Shown here: in pieces, positions 32,635 to 40,456 of the stretch | Layout: each line of letters opens with the position of its first letter | Numbering within the stretch: the stretch's first letter is position 1 | NCBI GenBank assembly: GCA_944391625.1 | Contig: CALXUG010000024.1 | Coordinates: 1-42,584, forward strand | Origin: an uncultured Clostridia bacterium | Lineage (GTDB): Bacteria > Bacillota > Peptococcia > Peptococcales > Peptococcaceae | Length of the DNA stretch: 42,584 bases | Reading direction: 5' to 3' | Made by a program: the position numbers and the translations under genes | Notes under the pieces: generated by a model | Told to the model about the DNA's origin: nothing | Database searches by the model: none | What the model saw: only the letters and a program-made list of their open reading frames with translations

Positions 32635-34248
32635 TTAAACTTCTTTTCTGGTCAAAGAGCCAGATCTGTCTTCATAAGTGGTATGACACAATTCATGCGC
32701 CAGATGGCTCAATGGTGCTTCCAGGAATTCGTTATAAATTTCTGTAATCTGAGGATTTGCATGGCTCAACCGTAAATCCATTGTTTTTACATCGTCCTGA
32801 CCAGCGCCTTCGCCAGCAGCAGTTCCTTTGATCGTACCTACAGCATCACGATTGTACATGGTATCAGTTCTTGCCTGACGTACCCAATCCTGCGGAGGCA
32901 CTGCAGTTCTTGGCTGACCGCCGCCAGCAATACAACCGCCCGGGCAAGCCATAACTTCTAAGAAGTGGAAGTCTGCTTTGCCGGATTTGATTTCTTCACA
33001 TAACTGACGCGCATTGGCCAAACCGGAAGCAACAACAACTTTTACAGGACCTACGCCCGGTACATCTACAGATGCACGTTTAATACCATCCAAACCACGT
33101 ACTGGTTCTAAATGATACAGGGAGGTTGGAGGATTGTTTCCTGTAATCAGATAATAAGCGGAACGAACAGCCGCTTCCATAACACCACCGGTATTACCAA
33201 AGATTAAACCTGCGGTAGAACCGATCTGGTCATACTGACCTTCTTCAAAGGATGCAAAATCTACATCGCCCAGTTTCTGACGGATCATATTCGCCAGTTC
33301 ACGAACGCTCAGTACATAGTCCATATCGTTGATGGTATCATCTTCATAATATTTACCGGCGCCGCCTTCCAAACCATGGAACTGATGTCTGCTGATTTCA
33401 AACTTTTTAGCCAGACAAGGCATAATAGCCACATTCACAATTTTCTTCGGATCGGTAATGCCCAATTTTTTAGCATTATAGGTTTTCAGTGTAGAACCAT
33501 GCATCATCATTGGAGAACGAGCGGAAGATAAGTTTGGAATCAATTCTGGATAATAATATTCTACAAATTTTACCCAGCCTGGACAGCAGGAAGTCAACTG
33601 TGGCAATACGCCGCCTTTGGTAACACGTTCTACCAGTTCGGAGCCTTCTTCCATGATGGTTAAGTCCGCACTGAAGTTGGTATCTACAACCACATCAAAG
33701 CCTAATTGACGCAGCGCTGTAACCATCTGGCCTTCTGCCCATGCGCCAGCGCCCATGCCAAATTCTTCCCCGATACCAACACGGGTTGCAGGAGATGTCT
33801 GCACAATAACAGTTGTTTCCGGATCCTGAATTGCATTCCAAACATCTTCAATGGCACTGCGTTCTGCGATAGCGCCTGTTGGACACCACAAAGAACACTG
33901 ACCGCAATGTACACAAATGAAATCATCATGTACCGGCAGTTCATAATAACCAAATACGCTCTGTACTTTTTCACAGGCTTCAATACACTGACCGCATAAA
34001 ATACATTTTTCATCGTTCCGTACCAGAGAAACGTTTTCCGGGTCCAGTGGAACACGACCTTTTACCTGTGCAGGCATTGCACTTGCATTCCGATACTGAT
34101 TTGGCAGCCAGCCGGTACCGCTTGGATCACTGACAGGCGCACAACCGGTCATGGTTGCAGCAGCGCCTACAACACCGGCACCTGCCATAACACTTAGAAA
34201 ACGCCGTCTGCTCATACCCTTGTTTTCTAAATTTTTGTGTTTTTCCAT
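32635..34248 (-). CDS. Tat-exported [FeFe] hydrogenase catalytic subunit
   Basis: A 537-residue [FeFe] hydrogenase that interconverts H2 with protons and electrons. The N-terminus has a twin-arginine signal SRRRFLSVMAGAG (about 13-25) ending in TGC (Cys36, a possible lipid attachment). Two [4Fe-4S] motifs follow (CILCGQCIEAC, about 82-92, and CVHCGQCSLWCP). The H-cluster motifs are TSCCPGWVKF, MPCLAKKFE and EVMACPGGCIAGGGQP, all with the required cysteines. I start it at ATG 34248 with GAGGTG 6 bp upstream. It leads the operon with the ferredoxin and NrfD-like genes. Maturases HydEFG are not in the window. Confidence 0.94.
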   Translation of the reverse strand: MEKHKNLENKGMSRRRFLSVMAGAGVVGAAATMTGCAPVSDPSGTGWLPNQYRNASAMPAQVKGRVPLDPENVSLVRNDEKCILCGQCIEACEKVQSVFGYYELPVHDDFICVHCGQCSLWCPTGAIAERSAIEDVWNAIQDPETTVIVQTSPATRVGIGEEFGMGAGAWAEGQMVTALRQLGFDVVVDTNFSADLTIMEEGSELVERVTKGGVLPQLTSCCPGWVKFVEYYYPELIPNLSSARSPMMMHGSTLKTYNAKKLGITDPKKIVNVAIMPCLAKKFEISRHQFHGLEGGAGKYYEDDTINDMDYVLSVRELANMIRQKLGDVDFASFEEGQYDQIGSTAGLIFGNTGGVMEAAVRSAYYLITGNNPPTSLYHLEPVRGLDGIKRASVDVPGVGPVKVVVASGLANARQLCEEIKSGKADFHFLEVMACPGGCIAGGGQPRTAVPPQDWVRQARTDTMYNRDAVGTIKGTAAGEGAGQDDVKTMDLRLSHANPQITEIYNEFLEAPLSHLAHELCHTTYEDRSGSLTRKEV

Positions 34249-34374
34249 TTTATTCACCTCAACGAAATTAAAATTAATGAAACCATTACATAAAATTTAA
34301 ATGAGTATTCTGTACCGATTCATCTTCTGCAACAGAATCACCACACTTCTGCTGCAATCCTATAAAAAACCGAC

Positions 34375-34465
34375 CTTTGCATAAAATCTAATTCTGCAGT
34401 TATTTTTACGCAAAACAGAATTCTCATATTTAATGAATACAGTTTAGATACCTTTTGGTATCTAT
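34375..34465. promoter_or_regulatory. Palindromes in the hydrogenase upstream region
   Basis: TAGATACC-TTTT-GGTATCTA (34446-34465) is a perfect 8+8 palindrome without a T-run, so it is more likely an operator than a terminator. TTTGCATAAAA (about 34375-34385) has an inverted near-match TTTTTACGCAAAA around 34404-34416. The binding proteins are unknown. Confidence 0.45.
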
Positions 34466-34555
34466 CATCATTTTATACTGTTTTACAGCGTTTTCGCAAT
34501 CTTTTTTTATTGTGAAAAGCGATACAAAAGCAAGCATTTATACAATCTGCAAATT

Positions 34556-34900
34556 TTATAATACCAGCGCTTCCCGCAATAACTGCTTTACATGCTCGTT
34601 GCAAATGCTGTAAAAAACCTGTTTTCCATCCTTTCTACCCTGCACAATCCGTAAATTACGCAGAACACGCAATTGATGAGAAACAGCAGACTGACTACTC
34701 CCTACCAAGACGGTCAAATCACAAACGCAGAGCTCAGCCTGTAACAGATAATACAGGATTTTTACCCGCGTATTATCCCCCAATACCTTGAACAAATCGG
34801 CTGTTTGCTGGCTTTTTTCCTCTGTAATCTTTTGCTCCTGCATTTGCTCCACAATATTACTGTGTACACAAAATTCATCACATTGCCATTGTTCATTCAT
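34556..34900 (-). CDS. CadC-like ArsR/SmtB-family metal sensor
   Basis: A 114-residue winged-helix repressor. It carries Cys7 and Cys11 near the N-terminus (QCDEFC) and Cys58-Val-Cys60 in the ELCVCDL motif. This is the four-cysteine alpha-3N site of CadC, at the same residue numbers as in the staphylococcal protein as I recall it, which senses Cd, Pb and Zn. The DNA-reading helix is SSQSAVSHQLRVLRNLRIV. GGAGGT lies 9 bp before the ATG. No CadA-type pump is adjacent. The hydrogenase operon lies 300 bp downstream on the same strand and the nitroreductase upstream, so its target is open. Confidence 0.88.
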   Translation of the reverse strand: MNEQWQCDEFCVHSNIVEQMQEQKITEEKSQQTADLFKVLGDNTRVKILYYLLQAELCVCDLTVLVGSSQSAVSHQLRVLRNLRIVQGRKDGKQVFYSICNEHVKQLLREALVL

Positions 34901-35006
34901 TGAAATCAGACCTCCATCTACTGCTATCAGGATTTTTTACATTGTGAACAATTTTTCAAACCAATCTTAACATTTTCTTAAAAATCGGAAAAATAAAAAA
35001 TGTTTA

Positions 35007-35552
35007 TTAGCGACGACGTAACATAACTGAATTGACAGACTTTCTCGGCATCTGTTTTTCTTTTTGGGTAACTTCTGTTGCAGCCGGACGACCCAACGCT
35101 ACAATCCCATAAAGCTCCAAGTTTTCAGACTTCTGAAACTCATTGCGCAAATCAACCCGGTCAAAAGAACCAATGCAATGGGTTACATACCCTCTTCTCT
35201 GCGCTTCCAGACTTAAATACCCCCAGGCACATCCACTGTCAAAGGCTGTCCAGTAATTAAACAAACCATTGTGGGTGTCGCCCATATTACCGGCTACCAA
35301 AATCAGCACTGGCGCCGCAGCGATCCATTCCCGTTCTCCGGGCAGCATATATTCCATTAACATCTCTTTGTCCTGTGGAGTCCGCGCCACAAAAAAACGC
35401 CATGGCTGTTCATTGTAAGCAGACGGCGCCTGTGTTGCAGCCAGCAAAATTCCCTGTAAATCTTCCTCTGCCACTTCCTCCGGCCCAAAATACATGGTGG
35501 AGTAACGCTGGGCAATTTGCTCCATGACTTCCTGTTCCAATTCTCGTTTCAT
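35007..35552 (-). CDS. Nitroreductase family protein
   Basis: A 181-residue FMN-dependent oxidoreductase of the nitroreductase superfamily. FMN-binding features are AQRYSTMYFGPEEV at the N-terminus, AATQAPSAYNEQPWRFFVAR in the core, and YGIVALGRPAAT at the C-terminus. Such enzymes reduce nitro compounds or flavins, or act in dehalogenation; the substrate is unknown. I start it at ATG 35552 with AGAGGGAG just upstream; the longer frame from 35633 has no initiation signal. It is transcribed alone toward the arsR-like gene. Confidence 0.88.
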   Translation of the reverse strand: MKRELEQEVMEQIAQRYSTMYFGPEEVAEEDLQGILLAATQAPSAYNEQPWRFFVARTPQDKEMLMEYMLPGEREWIAAAPVLILVAGNMGDTHNGLFNYWTAFDSGCAWGYLSLEAQRRGYVTHCIGSFDRVDLRNEFQKSENLELYGIVALGRPAATEVTQKEKQMPRKSVNSVMLRRR

Positions 35553-35791
35553 AACAGCTCCCTCTTTCTCCCTGTTCATAAAAGTATAGTCAGCACAATT
35601 ATTTATTTTAACAGTATTTTTCTGACAGGACAAGTGTCCGTCGGCATGATAACCGTTCTAATTTTTTATCTTTTCTATATAATAACTATAGCATGATTCA
35701 TAATTTTTTAAACAATTGATTTTTTCCAATTTCACTTGATCATTTATATCTTTTTGTATTTTTAAATAATGTTTTTTTATGCTATCTATGC

Positions 35792-35797
35792 TATAAT
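35792..35797 (+). promoter_or_regulatory. Extended -10 promoter of the small coiled-coil gene
   Basis: TATGC-TATAAT gives an extended -10 about 65 bp before the start codon. The -35 region is not consensus. Confidence 0.5.
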
Positions 35798-35863
35798 AAA
35801 AATGTAGTTTTTCGTGTTCGTTCCCATTACTGCATTCACATTTTGAGATAGGAGGATATTCTC

Positions 35864-36220
35864 ATGAATCTGCAAGAAATTCAGGCACTTCCATTGATCC
35901 CTTCCACGCAGCAAATCGCGGCGCCGGATGACAGATTTTCAGAACCTGTTTCACTTTCCCAGCAAGAACTTGCCGAAGCCCTGCAAAAAGCCGATACAAA
36001 ATCGGCCAACTTGCTCCAGACAATTGCTTTGCCCGAAAGTGAACCTCTAAAACAACTCATTTTAGAATTGATTGCCGTAAACCGTGAAATTGAATTGACA
36101 GAAGCCAAATATCGAAAAGCAGCAACAGAAGAAGTTCACGCTTTGGCAGCTCGCATCACAACATTACAAAACCATAAAACACGATTAAGCACAACTTTTA
36201 TCACAACGCTGAATACCTGA
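35864..36220 (+). CDS. Small coiled-coil protein of unknown function
   Basis: A 118-residue protein without recognised domain. The N-terminal third is polar and probably disordered. Residues about 30-112 are helical and rich in A, L, E and Q, with heptad-like spacing (ELIAVNREIELTEAKYRKAA, HALAARITTLQNHKTRLS), which suggests a coiled coil. It has no signal peptide or membrane segment. A good AGGAGG lies 9 bp before the ATG, and a promoter and terminator make it a complete single-gene unit. It could be a structural or adaptor protein. Confidence 0.7.
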   Translation: MNLQEIQALPLIPSTQQIAAPDDRFSEPVSLSQQELAEALQKADTKSANLLQTIALPESEPLKQLILELIAVNREIELTEAKYRKAATEEVHALAARITTLQNHKTRLSTTFITTLNT

Positions 36221-36226
36221 TTCTTC

Positions 36227-36260
36227 AACCCCTTCCACCTCCGTGGTTGGGGTTTTATAT
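36227..36260 (+). terminator. Terminator of the small coiled-coil gene
   Basis: AACCCC...CCAC pairs with GTGG...GGGGTT, followed by TTAT. It lies close after the stop codon. Confidence 0.7.
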
Positions 36261-36276
36261 TGTCATACAAAATACT

Positions 36277-36306
36277 TTGACAGTTTGCCGTAAAACATAG
36301 TATGAT
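36277..36306 (+). promoter_or_regulatory. Promoter of the MATE transporter gene
   Basis: TTGACA (36277-36282) and TATGAT (36301-36306) are 18 bp apart, about 55 bp before the start codon. Confidence 0.75.
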
Positions 36307-36359
36307 ATATCGTCACGGTCATTACAAATCACAAAATTTTCAGGAAAGGATTGATTGTT

Positions 36360-37721
36360 TTGCGGCAATTTTTATCAGACTTTTATCACGATAAAACATT
36401 TTCGGCTACCTTGTTGAAAATTGCCATCCCTATCATATTGCAGAATTTTATTTCTTCTTCTTTGAATATGATAGATACCATTATGATTGGCCGCGTAGGC
36501 ACTGTTGAACTGGCTGCTGTCGGCGTGGCAACCCAATTTTTCTTCTTTAATATTGTTATTTTAGTAGGAATTTGCAGCGGTTACTGCATTTTTATTGCCC
36601 AGTATTGGGGAAAGAAAGAAGTAGCCTCGATCAAACGATATCTAGGCCTGATTTTGGTTTACACTTTTCTCATCGGTATCTTGTTCACCGTTGTGGGTAT
36701 TTTGTTTGCAGAAAATATCATCCGGCTGTTCAATGATGATCCTGTAGTAGTGCGACTGGGCGCTGTTTACATTCGCACATTGGCAGCGGGAACACTGTTT
36801 TCCGGTCTGACTTACGCCTTTGGCTACGCATCCCGCAGCATTGAAAATTCCTTTCTGCCCATGATTTCCAGCACCATTGCCTTAATCTGTAATACATTTT
36901 TGAATTATGTATTGATTTTCGGCAACTTTGGCGCTCCTGCCATGGGCGTAGAAGGTGCTGCGCTGGCCACACTGATTGCCCGCATTTTAGAAGCCGGTAT
37001 TATCATCGCTTACATTTACTACAAAAAAACACCGCTTGCCATCCGTTTGCGGGAATTCGATCTGCGTCCTGCTTTTCTGGTGCAGGATTTTAAAACAGTT
37101 CTGCCAGTGATGTGCAACGAACTCTGCTGGGGTCTTGCCGTTGTCATCTATACAGCTGCCTACGGACGCATCAGCACCGATGCGCTGGCCAGCATCCAGA
37201 TTGCCACAACGGTACAAAACTTATTTACCATTTTTGGCTTCGGTGTATCCGGTGCCACTGCCACCATGGTGGGCAACAACATCGGCCGCGGTCTGAACAA
37301 TCGGGCGCAGACATACGCTTACCGCGCCATGTTCCTTTGTCTGATTGTCGGCCTGCTGCTGACTGCTGTCATTTTGTTGCTGGCGCCTGTATTCCTGTGG
37401 TTCTATGACCTGCCTTCCGCAACAGTAAGCCATGACGCACTGCTCATGATTCGCATTCTGGCGCTGACCATGCCTATCAAACTGATCAATATGACAGTTA
37501 TCATGGGGATTCTTCGCGCCGGCGGCGATGTGGTATTTTCACTGCTCTTTGAATGCTGCACCATGTGGTTTATTGGAGTTCCGTTGGCCTTTATCGGCGC
37601 TCTGGTACTGCAATGGCCTGTTTATCTGGTCTTTACCCTGGTCATTGTGGAAGAAATCGTAAAATTTGTACTGTGTCTCTGGCGCGCCTTCAGTGGCAAA
37701 TGGATTCACAGCATGGTATAA
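36360..37721 (+). CDS. MATE-family multidrug/Na+ antiporter
   Basis: A 453-residue exporter with twelve membrane helices. The first repeat has KIAIPIILQNFISSSLNMID and TIMIGRVGTVELAAVGVATQ, typical of the NorM/DinF type. The second repeat shows MCNELCWGLAVVIYTAAYGR and GVSGATATMVGNNIGRGLN. It probably expels cationic drugs or metabolites using the Na+ or H+ gradient. I start it at TTG 36360, 9 bp after AGGAAAGGA; the TTG at 36351 abuts that Shine-Dalgarno. It is transcribed alone. Confidence 0.92.
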   Translation: MRQFLSDFYHDKTFSATLLKIAIPIILQNFISSSLNMIDTIMIGRVGTVELAAVGVATQFFFFNIVILVGICSGYCIFIAQYWGKKEVASIKRYLGLILVYTFLIGILFTVVGILFAENIIRLFNDDPVVVRLGAVYIRTLAAGTLFSGLTYAFGYASRSIENSFLPMISSTIALICNTFLNYVLIFGNFGAPAMGVEGAALATLIARILEAGIIIAYIYYKKTPLAIRLREFDLRPAFLVQDFKTVLPVMCNELCWGLAVVIYTAAYGRISTDALASIQIATTVQNLFTIFGFGVSGATATMVGNNIGRGLNNRAQTYAYRAMFLCLIVGLLLTAVILLLAPVFLWFYDLPSATVSHDALLMIRILALTMPIKLINMTVIMGILRAGGDVVFSLLFECCTMWFIGVPLAFIGALVLQWPVYLVFTLVIVEEIVKFVLCLWRAFSGKWIHSMV

Positions 37722-37766
37722 AAACGTATCGAAACTGCTGTATTTTAACATAACATTACTTTGCAC

Positions 37767-37803
37767 TTAGAGCCAGATGTTTTTGCGGTCTGGCTCTTTT
37801 CTT
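37767..37803 (+). terminator. Terminator of the MATE gene
   Basis: AGAGCCAGA and TCTGGCTCT form a 9-bp stem followed by TTTCTT. Confidence 0.85.
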
Positions 37804-37865
37804 ACATAAACAATAATCGCTCCTTTTATGGCACTATACGCCAATTATAATCACAGAATATATAA

Positions 37866-37914
37866 AAAACCTTCAAACTGAGTAACGTTCTTTTACATCA
37901 GTTTGAAGGTTTGT
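37866..37914. terminator. Hairpin terminator between convergent genes
   Basis: AAACCTTCAAACTGA pairs perfectly with TCAGTTTGAAGGTTT. On the minus strand it runs into TTTTTTAT and terminates the zinc-finger-like gene. Confidence 0.8.
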
Positions 37915-37996
37915 ATCATTGTCCTACTTATATTTTTTCATTTCAGTTTATAAAAGACCAATCATTCTCTGACTTTGCCCACCTATCTTCCCCAAG

Positions 37997-38569
37997 TTAC
38001 TCTGCGCTTTCATCCACTATTTCAATCGGTTTCATCTCTTTTATCACTTCATTGACTTGACGGTAGATATAATTCCATCCCTGAATAGCGCCGCAATGAT
38101 CACATAAATTCATGGGATAACTCCGCTCCTGGGTTTTGCTGTATCGTCGCTGAATCTTTTCCGGAAATTTTTTCATCAAAAGCTGATCCAGCCGTTCATC
38201 GTCCCCTATCACTTTCAGGCCGTAATACTCAATGCTGGGATCCTGCATATGGGACCAGATATGCTGCGCCTGCAAAAGCCGCTCCTTATTCCAAGGAAAG
38301 GTAACATCCTCATTGGTTCCGTCATCAAACACAATATAAGTCAATACTGTAGTCATTCTTTGGCACTTATAACACAGTTTGTCCAGCTTGTATACCATGA
38401 ACGGCAGTTCTTCAGCATCTTTACGCCCATCATCCAGAATTTCAATATTCGCTTGATAATAGCTGTATTCCTTTCCATGCTCAGAGAATCTGATATAGGC
38501 TTTATCTTCTCTAATTTCAATAGAAAACGCATCTTTTACTTCATTTTTTCGCTTGTCTCGAAACTTCAT
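37997..38569 (-). CDS. Hypothetical protein with two CxxC pairs
   Basis: A 190-residue soluble protein that I do not recognise. Two cysteine pairs, CYKC (about 66-69) and CDHC (about 155-158), probably form a zinc site that links the two halves. The centre (VLTYIVFDDGTNEDVTFPW) looks beta-rich, and the segment DERLDQLLMKKFPEKIQRRY is basic and helical. I start it at ATG 38569 with AGGTGAG upstream. A broken gene on the same strand ends 29 bp upstream, so it may be the last intact member of a decayed operon. The composition is more A+T-rich than the window's left part. Confidence 0.65.
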   Translation of the reverse strand: MKFRDKRKNEVKDAFSIEIREDKAYIRFSEHGKEYSYYQANIEILDDGRKDAEELPFMVYKLDKLCYKCQRMTTVLTYIVFDDGTNEDVTFPWNKERLLQAQHIWSHMQDPSIEYYGLKVIGDDERLDQLLMKKFPEKIQRRYSKTQERSYPMNLCDHCGAIQGWNYIYRQVNEVIKEMKPIEIVDESAE

Positions 38570-38597
38570 GATTCTCACCTATCTTTTGTCAGAAACA

Positions 38598-39105
38598 TCA
38601 TGTAGAAATATGGTATGTCCTGTTGGCTTGCTTAACAGATTTGTTATTGGCACAAAGACGTTTCAGGAAATCTGTAGCCGCTTCGGTATCATCCAGCTTA
38701 TAATACAGCGCCAGCATGGGTAACAACATAGAAGTCCCTTCCTCCGAATACTTTTGATAAAGCGCCTCTGCATGTTTTAAATTGTCTATGCAATTATGGC
38801 TATGTTTTCATCTTTCTAATTCATTATAACATAGCGTTTTCCAAACGTCTTCATAATTTTGTTGGGTAAGTGCAATAAAAGTTAAATCTGATGGAAAATA
38901 ATCCAGTTTTATACCTCAGGTGTTAATTCCGGTGGAATCAAATTTTCTTTAATTGCGTCCGTATGTATCCTGTAACTCAACTTAGATATTTCTCTATTCA
39001 AATTCCAATTTTAAAGATAACCAACTATTTTCGTCTGTCTTTAAACGCCTGTAGTCTTTCATATGCTTTTCCTTAGGAAATCCAATATAGAACTTCAAAT
39101 TTCCC
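38598..39105 (-). pseudogene. Multiply broken gene (TPR-like C-terminus)
   Basis: Four open pieces run in order on the minus strand, in shifting frames. First is an ATG piece at 39105 (MGNLKFYIGFPKEKHMKDYR...), then one with IHTDAIKENLIPPELTPEV, then DYFPSDLTFIALTQQNYEDV, and last HAEALYQKYSEEGTSMLLPM ending in ...NRTYHIST at 38598. Each is cut by stops or shifts. The last piece has the helical pattern of a TPR-like repeat. The pieces together resemble one gene of about 165 codons that has decayed, though two neighbouring genes cannot be excluded. It fills a stretch with no intact gene. Confidence 0.6.
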
Positions 39106-39110
39106 ATTGC

Positions 39111-40154
39111 CTACTTCTTCGCTTTTTCTTCCAATTCAAGCAGATACCTGTCATAGTCCGACATAAACAATCTGTCTTGAATGATACGGTATTTTTCAAA
39201 CTCTGTTTCAGCGTGGAGCTTGGTTATTTCAGCAGAAACCTTTCCGGCATCTTGCAAAATGCCATAATCAAACATCTCAATAAAACTGTTGAGTCGCTTT
39301 TCCCAATCCTCCATAGTAAGAGGAATATGCCTTAAAGTCATATTTTCAGCAAAATCTAAATACGCTGTTACCATGCGGTTCAATTGATGCAATTCATTTT
39401 CACTTAGATAATTTTTTGCAATCGTTACATCACTTTTTTTAATCTTGCCATCTGGAGCATCTGCCCAGGTAGTAAGCCCCATATGCTCCTTTTGGTAGTC
39501 AGCTCGCTCTACAATCAATTCAGCAGCCGTATGACCATGAACTGCAAAATGCATTTTGTTCTGGACTGTTGCATAAAACCTTTTTGTTGTTGCAGAAGTT
39601 TTGTCATAGTCTATCGCCGTGGCATAAATATCTGTGATTTTCTGATAAAACTTCCTTTCGCTTGCACGGATTTCTCTGATGCGCTCTAACTGTTCATCAA
39701 AATACTTATCCGTCAGATAAGTACCTCGTTTCAGACGCTCATCATCCATAACCCAGCCTTTGATGGTGTAATCCTTTACGATACTGTTTGCCCACTTGCG
39801 GAATTGCACCGCACGTTCATTATTTACTTTGAAACCGACAGCAATAATCATCTGCAAGTTATAATGATTCGTTTCTCTTTGTACTTGACGAGAACCCTCG
39901 GTTTGAACTATTAAGTATTTCTTAATAGTTGTCTCCGGTTCCAACTCCAAGTCATCATAAACTTTCTTTATATGCTGATTAACAGCTGCAGTGCTTACAT
40001 CATATAATGTCGCCATCATTTTTTGTGTCAGCCATATATTTTCATCTTCGTAGCGCATTTCAATGCTATCTTCCTGTTCTCCGACAGAAGCAATGTAGGT
40101 AAGATATTCTGCTGCACTTGAACGAATGCTTATTTCATTTTTCTTTTTTGCCAA
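39111..40154 (-). CDS. RhuM-family protein
   Basis: A 347-residue member of the virulence RhuM family (first described in a Salmonella pathogenicity island, now known on many mobile elements). The N-terminal wing-helix-like part has IWLTQKMMATLYDVSTAAVN and HIKKVYDDLELEPETTIKKY; the core has MIIAVGFKVNNERAVQFRKW. The middle KMHFAVHGHTAAELIVERAD resembles the Fic/Doc-like subdomain region often seen with RhuM. The biochemical role is unknown, and a toxin-like role has been proposed. I start it at TTG 40154 with GGAGG 7 bp upstream; ATG 40169 has no Shine-Dalgarno. Confidence 0.85.
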   Translation of the reverse strand: MAKKKNEISIRSSAAEYLTYIASVGEQEDSIEMRYEDENIWLTQKMMATLYDVSTAAVNQHIKKVYDDLELEPETTIKKYLIVQTEGSRQVQRETNHYNLQMIIAVGFKVNNERAVQFRKWANSIVKDYTIKGWVMDDERLKRGTYLTDKYFDEQLERIREIRASERKFYQKITDIYATAIDYDKTSATTKRFYATVQNKMHFAVHGHTAAELIVERADYQKEHMGLTTWADAPDGKIKKSDVTIAKNYLSENELHQLNRMVTAYLDFAENMTLRHIPLTMEDWEKRLNSFIEMFDYGILQDAGKVSAEITKLHAETEFEKYRIIQDRLFMSDYDRYLLELEEKAKK

Positions 40155-40168
40155 ATTAAGCGCCTCCA

Positions 40169-40354
40169 TTAAAAAATGTCACCAGCGGTGCCACTTTTTC
40201 TTTTCACATACATAAGTTCAATATCATATCTCAGAACCTCAAGCATCTGCACAAAGGTCTTATTCACAACACCATCCTGCTTTTTGATGATGCGACATAC
40301 TGCCCTGTAGTTCCTGTCGTTTCGCCCAATTACGCTGAGTTTTTCCTGCTTCAA
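40169..40354 (-). pseudogene. Remnant of an XRE-type antitoxin gene
   Basis: A 61-residue frame opening with TTG. Its end (TFVQMLEVLRYDIELMYVKR) has the C-terminal pattern of small helix-turn-helix antitoxins, which usually read TxxxxLxxLGYDIELxYVKR. The DNA-binding half is missing, since a stop lies just upstream. Its stop overlaps the ATG 40169 of the RhuM gene. It is probably a truncated relic, with a short regulatory peptide as the alternative. Confidence 0.45.
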
Positions 40355-40456
40355 TGCACTTTATGTTTACATCAACTTCAATATTATTCTTTATCATCTG
40401 TATGATATGTCCCTTTTAATGATAGATGCTTTGCTTCACTTGATTTTCTTTGCAAT

